Part shown: in pieces, positions 1 through 8,053 of the stretch
How the letters are laid out: the number at the start of each line of letters is the position of its first letter
How positions within the stretch are numbered: the first letter of the stretch is position 1
Assembly: GCA_017543905.1 (NCBI GenBank)
Contig: JAFYFC010000036.1
Coordinates: forward strand, 22,861 to 86,860
Source: Clostridia bacterium
GTDB taxonomy: Bacteria > Bacillota > Clostridia > Christensenellales > Aristaeellaceae
DNA length: 64,000 nt
Direction: 5' to 3'
Made by a program: the position numbers and the translations under genes
The notes under the pieces: model-generated
The model's input: only the letters and a program-made list of their open reading frames with translations
Database searches by the model: none
What the model was told of the DNA's origin: nothing

Positions 1-1
1 C

Positions 2-787
2 GACGCAGAGTTAAAAATCAGCGACGGCGCGATAAAGGACATAATCGAGGGCTATACCGCCGAAGCGGGCGTCAGGAACCTCGAACGCGTGCTCGGACGC
101 ATAATCAGAAAAGTCACCGTGGAGCGGCTCGAACAACCCGATAAGGACAGAACGCCGCTGCGCATAAAGCCGGATATGCTTGTAAAGTATCTGGGCGCGC
201 CGAAGTATTCAAGACCTGAGACCGACAAGGCGCCGGAGGTGGGCGCGGTGAACGGGCTGGCGTGGACGAGCGTGGGCGGCGTGGTAATGCCCATCGAGGT
301 CGCCGTTATGCCGGGCAGCGGCAATTTGGAGCTGACCGGCTCGCTGGGAGACGTGATGAAGGAATCCGCGCGCACCGCGCTTACATTCGTTCGCAAGCAT
401 ATGGGCGAGGACGGCATAACCGAGGAATTCAGAAAGTCCCACGACATACACGTGCACGTACCGGAGGGAGCTACGCCGAAGGACGGCCCGAGCGCGGGCA
501 TCGCGATCGCGTGCGCGATCTATTCGGCGCTCACGGGGCTCGAAGCGCGGCAGGACGTGGCGATGACAGGCGAAATATCCCTGCGCGGCAAGGCGCTGCC
601 CATAGGAGGAGTAAAGGAAAAGCTGCTCGCGGCGTACAGACTGGGCATAAAGAACGTGCTGCTGCCCAAGGACAATATAAAAGACCTTGAGAACATCCCG
701 AAGGATATACTCGGCGATATGAACGTGGTGCCCGTGTCAGCCGCGATGGACGCGCTCAGGTACGTGCTCCCGGCAAAGAGGGCGTAA
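2..787 (+). CDS. lon: Lon protease, C-terminal part (5' end outside window)
   Basis: ATP-dependent serine protease that degrades damaged and regulatory proteins in the cytoplasm. The frame is open from base 2, so only the end of the AAA+ lid region and the whole proteolytic domain are present. The catalytic Ser lies in PKDGPSAGIA and the catalytic Lys in IGGVKEKLLAA, the Ser-Lys dyad of family S16. The conserved TGEISLRGKALPIGG stretch sits between them. The stop codon is two bases before the engB start, and the lon-engB order is also known from Bacillus. Identity is certain; the N-terminal and ATPase parts cannot be judged. Confidence 0.97.
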   Translation, partial: DAELKISDGAIKDIIEGYTAEAGVRNLERVLGRIIRKVTVERLEQPDKDRTPLRIKPDMLVKYLGAPKYSRPETDKAPEVGAVNGLAWTSVGGVVMPIEVAVMPGSGNLELTGSLGDVMKESARTALTFVRKHMGEDGITEEFRKSHDIHVHVPEGATPKDGPSAGIAIACAIYSALTGLEARQDVAMTGEISLRGKALPIGGVKEKLLAAYRLGIKNVLLPKDNIKDLENIPKDILGDMNVVPVSAAMDALRYVLPAKRA

Positions 788-789
788 GC

Positions 790-1482
790 ATGCGCATAAC
801 GAAGGCGGAATTTATAACCTCGCTGAATAAATACGGCGCTTTTCCGGGCCGCGGACAGCCAGAGATCGCGCTGGCGGGGCGTTCGAACGTAGGCAAGTCC
901 TCGCTTATAAACGCCTTGTGCCGCAACAGCCGTCTTGCGCACACGTCGTCTGAGCCCGGCAAAACGCGCATGATAAACATATACCGCGTGCGGGCCGCCG
1001 GCGAAGGCGGGAGCGCGCGTACGGAAGAGTTTTTTCTGACGGATTTGCCCGGCTACGGCTTCGCGCGGGCGTCGGGCGACGAGAGACGGCGCTGGCAGGG
1101 GATGATAGAGGGATACCTCACGGGCAGCGACAAACTGGTATACGCGCTGCTGCTTGTGGACAGCCGGCACGAGCCCACTGACGACGACCGGCAGATGGCG
1201 GAATACCTGCGCGGGATCGGGCTGCCGTTCTGCGCGGTCGCCACTAAAACGGACAAGCTCAGCAAGGCGCAGCTTAGCAGAAGCCTGCCGCTTATATACA
1301 GAAAGCTCGTAATACAGCCCTGGCAGCTTGTCACATGGTCGAGCGAGACCGGTGCGGGCAGAGACAAGCTGCTCAGCACGCTCGAAAGCGTGCTGCATCC
1401 CGCCAAGGCGCAGGACGACGGCATAATACTGCCCGAGGGGCTTACGTTCGAGGACGGGCCCGTGACGGAAACGGAGGATTGA
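790..1482 (+). CDS. engB: Ribosome biogenesis GTP-binding protein EngB/YsxC
   Basis: TrmE-Era-EngA-EngB-Septin-type GTPase needed for assembly of the large ribosomal subunit. The 230-residue protein shows the G1 P-loop GRSNVGKSS at residues 30-38, the G3 motif DLPGYGFA and the G4 motif TKTDK. The family is usually about 195-210 residues. The extra length lies mainly in the G2-G3 spacer (a Gly/Ala/Glu-rich insertion after NIYRVRA) and in the C-terminal tail. It is tightly coupled to lon (two-base gap) and is followed after five bases by the thyX-like gene, so all are likely co-transcribed. Confidence 0.96.
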   Translation: MRITKAEFITSLNKYGAFPGRGQPEIALAGRSNVGKSSLINALCRNSRLAHTSSEPGKTRMINIYRVRAAGEGGSARTEEFFLTDLPGYGFARASGDERRRWQGMIEGYLTGSDKLVYALLLVDSRHEPTDDDRQMAEYLRGIGLPFCAVATKTDKLSKAQLSRSLPLIYRKLVIQPWQLVTWSSETGAGRDKLLSTLESVLHPAKAQDDGIILPEGLTFEDGPVTETED

Positions 1483-1487
1483 AGCAG

Positions 1488-2795
1488 ATGCAGTATGGAA
1501 GCGCCCAAATAGTATCGTTCGGAGAGGGCGGCATATCCGCAAGCGCGGCGGCGTCCCGCATCAGTACGGGCGCGGGCACTGCGCTGGACGCCTTTTCAAA
1601 GAGCGTCAGCCGCGACAGGGATATCAAGCTGATAGGCAAGGTGCTCTCCTCCGGCCACAATACCGTGATAGAGCACGCGTACTTCACGGTGGCGTTCAAC
1701 GATGTAAGCGTGCTTACCGAGCAGCTTATGATAGAGCACCGCCTCGCGGCGTATACGGTAAAATCGAGAAGATACGTCGATTTCACGGGCGCGGGCTACG
1801 TGATACCGGCTCTTGCGCCGGAAAAGGAAAGCGCGTACAGGACGCATATGGATTATCTCTTCGGCGTGTACACGAAGCTGCTCGAGCTCGGCGTGCCGCG
1901 CGAGGACGCCAGGTTCGTGCTGCCGTACTGCTTCCGCAGCAATTTCATAATGAGCGTGAACGCGCGGGAGCTCGCGCACATAATCCGCCAGATGACCGAA
2001 GGACGGCTGAGCCTGTATCCGGAGATAAAGCTGCTGGGCGAAGAGCTCGCCCGCCAGCTCGACGCGCTGTTCCCGGGTGTAAGCGGCGCGGACGTAAAAC
2101 GCACGGGAGAGCCGGAAAAGCTGCCCGTTATAAAGCGGGTCGGCGCGCCCGTGCCCGCAAGGCAGGAAACGAGTATAGTGCACGCTCCCGCGGACGCGGA
2201 AAAGCTGCTTAAGACAGCGCTCGAATTCAGCGGCCGCGCAGACGTTAAATACAGTCAGCTTATAAGAAGCGAGCGGCCGCGCGAATTGGAAATGCTTAAT
2301 TACGTATTCAGAGTAAAGGACGTGTCGCTGGCGTGCGTCACGCACTTTACGCGCCACCGCATCCAATCGCTGTACGTGCCCGCGCCTGTCTGCGCGCTTA
2401 CGAAAAACGCTTACGTGCTGCCGGAAAGCATAAGCTCGAAGCCGGAGGCGCTCGCTCTGTACGCAGAGGCGTTCGAAAGCAACGCGCGCGCGGCGGCCGG
2501 ATTTACAGACGACACTGCACTTTTGTCGTATTTCGCCCTTGCGGGTAACACGGTGGACATCATGTTCGGCATGAACGCGCGGGAGCTTCTGCACTTTTTA
2601 AGACTGCGCACCTGCACGCGCGCGCAGTGGGAGATACGGGACGCCTCAAATGATATGCTCAGGCTGCTCAGAGGCGATTTCCCAGCGCTGTTTGCCTGCT
2701 ACGGGCCGAGCTGCGCGGTGCTCACCTACTGCCCGGAGGGCAGGCTGAGCTGCGGCCGCATACAGAAGACGGAGGACGCTCCAAATGGAAAATAA
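1488..2795 (+). CDS. Tandem-domain ThyX-like FAD-dependent thymidylate synthase
   Basis: 435 residues made of two ThyX-like halves; family members are usually about 220-260 residues. ThyX makes dTMP from dUMP using FAD and methylene-tetrahydrofolate. The N half carries EHRLAAYTVKSRRYV, a variant of the RHRxxSxxxxSxRY motif, with the first Arg and the Ser replaced. The C half keeps RHRIQS but loses the rest (LYVPAPVCALTKNAY). It does keep NARELLHFLRLRTCTRAQWEIR, which matches the canonical LR..AQWEIR region better than the N half does. The ATG at 1488 is chosen because GGAGG lies 10 bases upstream; the frame is open further upstream, inside engB. It overlaps the next gene by 11 bases. Whether it is an active enzyme is not certain. 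Confidence 0.85.
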   Translation: MQYGSAQIVSFGEGGISASAAASRISTGAGTALDAFSKSVSRDRDIKLIGKVLSSGHNTVIEHAYFTVAFNDVSVLTEQLMIEHRLAAYTVKSRRYVDFTGAGYVIPALAPEKESAYRTHMDYLFGVYTKLLELGVPREDARFVLPYCFRSNFIMSVNARELAHIIRQMTEGRLSLYPEIKLLGEELARQLDALFPGVSGADVKRTGEPEKLPVIKRVGAPVPARQETSIVHAPADAEKLLKTALEFSGRADVKYSQLIRSERPRELEMLNYVFRVKDVSLACVTHFTRHRIQSLYVPAPVCALTKNAYVLPESISSKPEALALYAEAFESNARAAAGFTDDTALLSYFALAGNTVDIMFGMNARELLHFLRLRTCTRAQWEIRDASNDMLRLLRGDFPALFACYGPSCAVLTYCPEGRLSCGRIQKTEDAPNGK

Positions 2796-3522
2796 ACCGC
2801 AGATAGGCGTCGTCGCCTCGCGGCGAGGCGAGAATGGCAGGCTTATAGTCAACCCGAATATCGCGCGCTTCATTACCGACAACGGGGGCGAGGTGAGAGC
2901 GTACGACTACGAGAAGCTTAAGCTTTACGAGCTGATAGGCGAGGTCGTACAGACGGACGGCTTCGTGTTTCCGGGCGGCGGAGACCTGAACCCCTCCTAC
3001 TACGAGCAGGAAAAGCTGCCTGAATGCGCTGAGCCGGTGCGCGCGTGGGACGATCTCGAAATGAATCTGTTTCCGCTGCTTATGGCGCGCGGCCTGCCTA
3101 TACTCGGCATCTGCCGCGGCTGTCAGGTGATAAACGTGGGCTTCGGCGGCACGCTCATACAGGACCTGCCTTCTCAGAAGGGCTTAAACCACAGACAGGA
3201 CGATAAAAACGGCGCGTATTCGCATACGGTGCATATTACGCCCGGCACGCGGCTTTCAGCTGCCGTGGGAATGGACGAGCTGAACGTGAACAGCTATCAC
3301 CATCAGGCCATCGACGAGGTCGCAGGCGGCTTCAGGGTGTGCGCGCGCGCACACGACGGCACGGTGGAGGGGATAGAAAGCGCCGCGCCCGCGCAGTTCA
3401 TACTCGGCGTACAGTGGCATCCCGAGATGCTGCCGGACGATCCTGCGAGCAAGGCTGTATTCGCAGCCTTCATGGACGCGGTCAGAAAACACAAAAGCAT
3501 TAAATGTTCCAAGGAGGATTAG
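2785..3522 (+). CDS. Class I glutamine amidotransferase, peptidase C26 (PuuD-like)
   Basis: Predicted gamma-glutamyl hydrolase of the PuuD/gamma-glutamyl-GABA hydrolase family, 245 residues, cytoplasmic. The nucleophile Cys lies in LGICRGCQVINVGFGG. The His-Glu part of the triad lies in GVQWHPEML near the C terminus, and SYHHQAI is the conserved family segment. The gene starts inside the end of the thyX-like gene (11-base overlap), which suggests translational coupling. Substrate cannot be told from sequence; polyamine or folate gamma-glutamyl derivatives are possibilities. Confidence 0.88.
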   Translation: MENKPQIGVVASRRGENGRLIVNPNIARFITDNGGEVRAYDYEKLKLYELIGEVVQTDGFVFPGGGDLNPSYYEQEKLPECAEPVRAWDDLEMNLFPLLMARGLPILGICRGCQVINVGFGGTLIQDLPSQKGLNHRQDDKNGAYSHTVHITPGTRLSAAVGMDELNVNSYHHQAIDEVAGGFRVCARAHDGTVEGIESAAPAQFILGVQWHPEMLPDDPASKAVFAAFMDAVRKHKSIKCSKED

Positions 3523-3524
3523 GC

Positions 3525-4304
3525 ATGAAAAACTTTGTCGTCGGAGCGCAGCTCTACTCGGTAAGACCCTTGATGCAGACCGAACAGGACATTGCCGCCA
3601 CGTTTAAGGCGATACGTGAGATGGGCTATACCACCTGCCAGCTCTCAGGGCAGAACCGCAGCATTCCAAGCGAAAAAATAGCGGAACTGCTTAAGGAGGC
3701 GGGGCTTAAGTGCGTAGTTACGCATAACTCCATGAAGGACTTTGAAGAGGATATCGACGCGCTCATACAGCGCCATAAGACCTGGAACTGCGCGTATGCG
3801 GGGCTGGGCGCGATGCCTAAGGAGTATCACGAGGACATAGAGGGCTTCAGGAGCTTTGCCAAAAAGGCGAACGCGTTTGCGGAAAGGCTCGCGGACGACG
3901 GCATTACGTTCGTGTACCACAATCACGCTTTCGAGTTTGCGCGCTACGACGGCGTGCTGGGCATGGACGTGCTGTTTGACGAGTTCGGCCCCAAAACACA
4001 GTTCGAGCTCGATACCTACTGGGTGCAGGAGGGCGGCGCGAATCCCGCCAAGTGGATACGCCGCGTGGACGGCAGAATGGACGTGGGTCATTTCAAGGAC
4101 ATGGCGGGACAGAACAGCAACACCTCGCTCATGGTACCCTTCGGCTGCGGCAATCTCGATTGGGACGAAATCCGCCTCGCGTGCGAAGAAACTCACGTAA
4201 AGTATATGGAGATCGAGCAGGACAACGCCGCGGACAAGCCCGATCCGCTGGGCGAGATGCGTATGTCCGCCGACAATCTCAAAAAGCTCGGCTTCACGCT
4301 CTGA
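3525..4304 (+). CDS. Sugar phosphate isomerase/epimerase, TIM-barrel (AP endonuclease family 2)
   Basis: 259-residue xylose-isomerase-like TIM barrel. Metal-binding positions are seen in FVYHNHAFEF, FELDTYWV, DVGHFKDM and YMEIEQDN, the usual pattern of Glu, Asp and His ligands. Members interconvert or dehydrate sugars and inositols (IolE/IolI-like); the substrate here is unknown. The start at 3525 is chosen over the ATG at 3504 because AAGGAGG at 3511-3516 sits at the right distance. Its TGA overlaps the tadA ATG (TGATG). Confidence 0.85.
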   Translation: MKNFVVGAQLYSVRPLMQTEQDIAATFKAIREMGYTTCQLSGQNRSIPSEKIAELLKEAGLKCVVTHNSMKDFEEDIDALIQRHKTWNCAYAGLGAMPKEYHEDIEGFRSFAKKANAFAERLADDGITFVYHNHAFEFARYDGVLGMDVLFDEFGPKTQFELDTYWVQEGGANPAKWIRRVDGRMDVGHFKDMAGQNSNTSLMVPFGCGNLDWDEIRLACEETHVKYMEIEQDNAADKPDPLGEMRMSADNLKKLGFTL

Positions 4305-4783
4305 TGAAATTCACGTCTTTTGACGAAAACTGCATGCGCCTTGCGTTAAACGAGGCGCATGCTGCATATGCCGCGGGCGAGATAGCTGTGGGCTGCGTTA
4401 TTGCGGACGCCGAGGGCGTGATAAGCGGAGCGCATAACGAGTGTGAGGCTTCAGACGACGTTTGCGCGCACGCCGAGATACTCGCTCTGCGCCGGGCGGG
4501 CAGGCGCGCGCTCAGAGGCGCGACGCTGTATGTGACGCTCGAGCCCTGCCCGATGTGCGCGGGCGCGATCGCGCTGAGCGGCTTAAAGCGGGTGGTTTAC
4601 GGCGCGGCAGACAAGAAATACGGCTGCTGCGGCAGCGTGTACCGTATAACCGAGGACCCCGCCTTTGGCGGCTTCTGCTTATCAGACGGAGGCTGTCTGG
4701 AAACGGAATGCGCCGAGCTGCTCGGCAAATGCTTTTCGGATATGCGCGCAGGCCGCACGTCGTCTGAAGCCCTGCTGAAATGA
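4304..4783 (+). CDS. tadA: tRNA-specific adenosine deaminase TadA
   Basis: Zinc-dependent deaminase that converts A34 to inosine in the anticodon of tRNA-Arg(ACG). The 159-residue protein has the catalytic signature CAHAEILAL (His ligand and proton-shuttling Glu) and PCPMCAGA (two Cys zinc ligands). The GCCGSVY segment near the C-terminal helix also fits TadA. The ATG overlaps the stop of the preceding isomerase, and this is the last gene of the lon-engB-thyX series. A free nucleoside deaminase is the alternative, but the length and motif context favour TadA. Confidence 0.88.
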   Translation: MKFTSFDENCMRLALNEAHAAYAAGEIAVGCVIADAEGVISGAHNECEASDDVCAHAEILALRRAGRRALRGATLYVTLEPCPMCAGAIALSGLKRVVYGAADKKYGCCGSVYRITEDPAFGGFCLSDGGCLETECAELLGKCFSDMRAGRTSSEALLK

Positions 4784-4802
4784 GCCTTAAGCCGGAACGA
4801 AA

Positions 4803-4836
4803 CAAAAAAACGCCCGCATCGTAATATGCGAACGGG
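4803..4836 (-). terminator. Rho-independent terminator of the LCP gene
   Basis: Read on the minus strand, CCCGTTCGCAT-loop-ATGCGGG (with a small bulge) is followed by GCG and seven T. It sits 35 bases after the LCP stop and may also end the converging tadA operon. Confidence 0.6.
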
Positions 4837-4870
4837 ATTTTCGGTTTAAGCGCGAACGCGCCGCCGCGGC

Positions 4871-5977
4871 TTACTTTCCGTATACGAAGCTTATGAACGC
4901 TCTGCGGTTTGCCGCATAGTCCACGTCGTAAAACATGCTGCCGCTGTCGGTGTAGGTGCCGTTTACGGGGAGGCGCGTCTGATCTATGTGCTTTACGGCG
5001 CCGCTTATAAGCGCGTGCTCGGCCAAAGAAAGCAGCTGAGCGCGGGTGAGATTGGTCTGTATGCAGCCGATGCCCTTTGCCGCAAGCCGGATAAGCCTGA
5101 TGGGATGCCTGAAATTCACGTTTTCAAGCGCGGCGGAAACTACGCGGCGCTGCCTGTTCGTGCGGCCGTAGTCGCTGTCCGTTTTGCGTATGCGCGCGTA
5201 ACCCAGCGCCTGCATGCCGTCAAGCTGCAGATCGCCGCCCGCGAACAGGTATTCCTGCCTGTAGAGCGCAAGCGCCTGATCGTATGTAAGCTCGCCTGAA
5301 TTATAGCGTCTGCGCAGTATTTCGTGCACGTTTACGTTTATCTGCTCCGCTTCAGCGTTTGAGACGCCCTCTATGTAAACGCCGCCCATCAGATCTATGA
5401 GCGCGGGGAAGCTTTCGTAGTCCACAAGCGCGTATTTGCTTATATCCAGACCGAAATTTAGGTTTATCGTCTGCAGCAGCAGGCTTGTGCCGCCGTAGGC
5501 GTAGGCGGCGTTCAGGCGGTGCATGCCCGTATAGCCCGGAATGCTTACGCCGGTATCGCGCTGAAGGGATGTAAGGCAGATGCGGTCGCTGCCGAGAGAC
5601 GCGATCATCATCGTATCGGAGCGGCTGGTGCCGGAGGAATCGAGGTCCGTGCCTATTAAAAGGATATGAGTGTATTCCTCTCCCAGCGCGGAGGGCGTAT
5701 ACGTGCCGAGCGCGGAGAGGGGGAGTACATACAGACCGGCGGGGACGAGCGCGAGCAGGACGAGCACGGCGAGCGCGATCGTCAGACGCCTTAACACGCG
5801 CTTTGCGCTGCGGGGCCTGTTGTGCGCGCGGGTCTTTGCTTTTAAGCGCTTGACGGGCGCGCGTTTTTTTACGGCGCGCGCAGACCCGGCCGGACGCGCT
5901 TTCCTGCGCGCGGGCTGTCTGATGCCGCTTATATGTTTTTCTTTATTCTTGTTTTTCTGAGGTCTGTCGTAATACAA
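4871..5977 (-). CDS. LytR-CpsA-Psr (LCP) family cell-wall polymer ligase
   Basis: 368-residue membrane-anchored enzyme expected to move teichoic acid or capsular polymer from its lipid carrier to peptidoglycan. The N terminus is a Lys/Arg-rich cytoplasmic tail of about 60 residues. One membrane helix follows (LTIALAVLVLLALVPAGLY), then the external LCP domain. LCP landmarks are ILLIGTDLDSSGTSRSDTMM, SLQRDTGVSIPG, LMGGVYIEG, and RIRKTDSDYGRTNRQRRVV with the phosphate-binding Arg cluster. Translation starts at TTG (5977), with AGGAG seven bases upstream; no suitable ATG is nearby. It could serve the polysaccharide locus in this window, but that is inference. Confidence 0.92.
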   Translation of the reverse strand: MYYDRPQKNKNKEKHISGIRQPARRKARPAGSARAVKKRAPVKRLKAKTRAHNRPRSAKRVLRRLTIALAVLVLLALVPAGLYVLPLSALGTYTPSALGEEYTHILLIGTDLDSSGTSRSDTMMIASLGSDRICLTSLQRDTGVSIPGYTGMHRLNAAYAYGGTSLLLQTINLNFGLDISKYALVDYESFPALIDLMGGVYIEGVSNAEAEQINVNVHEILRRRYNSGELTYDQALALYRQEYLFAGGDLQLDGMQALGYARIRKTDSDYGRTNRQRRVVSAALENVNFRHPIRLIRLAAKGIGCIQTNLTRAQLLSLAEHALISGAVKHIDQTRLPVNGTYTDSGSMFYDVDYAANRRAFISFVYGK

Positions 5978-5994
5978 TTCGAGGCTCCTGATAA

Positions 5995-6019
5995 ACGGGG
6001 GCTGCGGCGCAGCCCCCGT
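5995..6019 (-). terminator. Strong hairpin between GH130 and LCP genes
   Basis: Perfect 11-bp stem ACGGGGGCTGC / GCAGCCCCCGT with a 3-base loop, followed on the minus strand by TTTAT. It lies 15 bases after the GH130 stop and just before the LCP ribosome site. The T tract is short, so termination may be partial. Confidence 0.55.
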
Positions 6020-6033
6020 AAACGGAATTGAAA

Positions 6034-7017
6034 TCAGACGGCGTTGTTTTTCTTAATGAAGTCAATTACCTCGTCGACCTTGCAGAACGCAAGGCAGATT
6101 ACCGTGTCCGCGCCGCCGTAGTAGATAGCTATGCGGCCGGTGTCCGCGTCGGTAAGCGCGGCGCAGGGGAAGGTCACGTTCGGCACGTCGCCGATCTGCT
6201 CGTAAGGCATCTGCGGGGAAATGAGGTACGGCTCCGCGCGCGCGATCACCTTCCAGGGCTGCTCGAGATCGAGCAGGCAGGCGCCGAAGGAATACACGTA
6301 GCCGTTGCAGCTCGTGAGCACGCCGTGATAGAATAAGAGCCAGCCCTCGTCCGTTTTTATCGGGATGGGGCCCGCGCCGATCTTGGTGGACTGCCAGCCG
6401 CCGCGCGTGCCCATCACGTAACGATGCTTGCCCCAGTAGCACAGGTCGGGAGATTCGCTGTAGAAAATATCACCGAAGGGCGTGTGTCCGTTGTCGGAGG
6501 GGCGGGAGAGCATGGCGTAATTGCCGTTTATTTTTTCGGGGAACATGACGCCGTTTCTGTTAAAGGGCAGGAACGCGTTTTCCTTCTGATAGTAGACCCT
6601 GAAATCCGTGGTCGTGGCGACGCCGATGGTGGGGCCGTGGAACCAGTTGCACCAGGTCACTATGTATTCGTCGCCGATTTTGCAGCAGCGCGGGTCGTAG
6701 CCGTATCTGAAGCCGCCTACTTCCTTTGCGTTCGGGTTGAGCAGCACGAACGGCTCCGGATCTATATCCCAGTGTATCGCGTCCTTGCTGTGCGCGGAAT
6801 GGATACGCATTTCACGGCGTCTGTCGTCCACACGGAAAACGCCCGCGAATTCGCCCTCGAAGGGCACGACGGCGCTGTTGAATATGGAGTTTGCGCAGGG
6901 CACGGCGTTTCTGGGCACGATGGGGTTCGCGCTGTAGCGCCATACGACCTCAGAGCAGCCTGCGGGTCTGTCCTCCCAGGGGATGTTGGGCAGGGAAGCG
7001 CCTATGATTTTAGCCAT
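6034..7017 (-). CDS. GH130 family glycoside phosphorylase (beta-mannoside type)
   Basis: 327-residue five-bladed beta-propeller enzyme. GH130 enzymes phosphorolyse beta-1,4- or beta-1,2-mannosides, giving mannose-1-phosphate. Landmarks are WRYSANPIVPRN near the start, FNSAVVPFEGEFAGVFRVDD, GYDPRCCKIGDEYIVTWCNW with the family Asp, GPIPIKTDEGWLLFYHGV, and YYGGADTVICLAFC at the end. There is no signal peptide, so it acts in the cytoplasm. AAGGAGG sits just upstream of the ATG. Exact linkage specificity cannot be read from sequence; the nearby GH5 and GH29 genes suggest use of plant or host glycans. Confidence 0.9.
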   Translation of the reverse strand: MAKIIGASLPNIPWEDRPAGCSEVVWRYSANPIVPRNAVPCANSIFNSAVVPFEGEFAGVFRVDDRRREMRIHSAHSKDAIHWDIDPEPFVLLNPNAKEVGGFRYGYDPRCCKIGDEYIVTWCNWFHGPTIGVATTTDFRVYYQKENAFLPFNRNGVMFPEKINGNYAMLSRPSDNGHTPFGDIFYSESPDLCYWGKHRYVMGTRGGWQSTKIGAGPIPIKTDEGWLLFYHGVLTSCNGYVYSFGACLLDLEQPWKVIARAEPYLISPQMPYEQIGDVPNVTFPCAALTDADTGRIAIYYGGADTVICLAFCKVDEVIDFIKKNNAV

Positions 7018-7049
7018 GGGATATCCTCCTTATAAATTGAAAACTTGGT

Positions 7050-7874
7050 TTACGCCTTGAGTATGTTCGCAATGAAGCCGTCCAGCCAGTCGCCCTCAAA
7101 CAGCTCCAACATGCCTTTGTCGCAGGCGGCGGCGAGCTTGGGATTTATGGGCAGCAGGGCGGTGTTGTCGGTCTTCGCCAAAGCCGCGGCCTCTGCGATG
7201 CGGCTTTCGCCGAAGGGATAGATCCGCTTCAGACAATCGGGACACTCGATGTAGCTCATGTTTTCGACCAGACCGAGTATAGGGATATTCATCATCTCCG
7301 CCATGTTGACGGCCTTCTGCACCACCATGCCGACCAATTCCTGCGGGGAGGTGACTATGATTATTCCGTCGACGGGCAGCGACTGGAACACCGTCAGCGG
7401 CACGTCGCCCGTGCCCGGAGGCATATCTATGAACATGACGTCGTTGTCGCCCCAGTCGACGTCGGTCCAGAACTGCTTGACCGTGCCCGCGATAACGGGG
7501 CCGCGCCAGATGACGGGGTCAGTTTCGTTCTGCAAAAGCAGATTGACGCTCATGACCTTGATGCCGGTGGCGGTCAGCGCGGGGTACAGGGTGGTATCGT
7601 CCGCGTCCGCTGCCTTGGCGAACTTGAACATTTTGGGTATCGACGGGCCGGTCACGTCCGCGTCCAGCACGGCGGTTTTAAGATCCATGCGCCGTGCGAG
7701 CGTGGCCATCAGTCCGCAAACGAGACTTTTGCCCACGCCGCCCTTGCCGCTTACGACCGCGATCACCTTTTTTACCGAGGAATGCTCGTTCAGCTTTTCT
7801 TTCTGTATCGCGTTTTCGCGGCTCTCGCAGTTCGCGGAGCAGGTGGAACAATCGTGAGTGCACTGTTCAGACAT
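7050..7874 (-). CDS. mrp: Mrp/NBP35-type ATP-binding iron-sulfur cluster carrier
   Basis: 274-residue P-loop ATPase of the ApbC/Mrp family, which carries and delivers Fe-S clusters in the cytoplasm. The N terminus has four closely spaced Cys (residues 5, 9, 12, 16), as in many Clostridia Mrp proteins. The deviant Walker A is GKGGVGKS, and the switch region has FIDMPPGTGDVPLT. ECPDC near residue 215 supplies the conserved CxxC that binds a bridging cluster between two subunits. GGAGG lies six bases before the ATG, and a sigma-A-like promoter at 7902-7930 serves it. Confidence 0.93.
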   Translation of the reverse strand: MSEQCTHDCSTCSANCESRENAIQKEKLNEHSSVKKVIAVVSGKGGVGKSLVCGLMATLARRMDLKTAVLDADVTGPSIPKMFKFAKAADADDTTLYPALTATGIKVMSVNLLLQNETDPVIWRGPVIAGTVKQFWTDVDWGDNDVMFIDMPPGTGDVPLTVFQSLPVDGIIIVTSPQELVGMVVQKAVNMAEMMNIPILGLVENMSYIECPDCLKRIYPFGESRIAEAAALAKTDNTALLPINPKLAAACDKGMLELFEGDWLDGFIANILKA

Positions 7875-7901
7875 ATAACGCCTCCGAAGTTTATTTGAGC
7901 C

Positions 7902-7930
7902 AGTATAGCATTATTCGAAATGCCTTGCAA
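7902..7930 (-). promoter_or_regulatory. Sigma-A-like promoter of mrp
   Basis: On the minus strand TTGCAA (7930-7925), a 17-base spacer, then TATACT (7907-7902), about 30 bases before the mrp start. Confidence 0.65.
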
Positions 7931-8017
7931 GCGTTTCAGTGAAAATAAAACGAATATCCGTATAAGGAAATATGAAGAGCCGGTATGCAAGTGAAGAAAT
8001 CCGCTGAAGAGACGGAC

Positions 8018-8037
8018 GGGGCCGTGCGCGCGGCCCC
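8018..8037 (-). terminator. Hairpin after the GH29 gene
   Basis: Perfect 7-bp stem GGGGCCG / CGGCCCC with a 6-base loop, 17 bases after the GH29 stop, followed on the minus strand by a T/C-rich tail rather than a clean T run. Confidence 0.4.
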
Positions 8038-8053
8038 TGATGAGCGGCACGCT

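Noticed and set aside
520..1542. Long minus-strand reading frame opposite lon and engB
   Set aside because: It is the antisense of well-identified genes in GC-rich DNA and shows no family features; many similar frames across 1-25 kb and 48.9-51.9 kb were dropped for the same reason.
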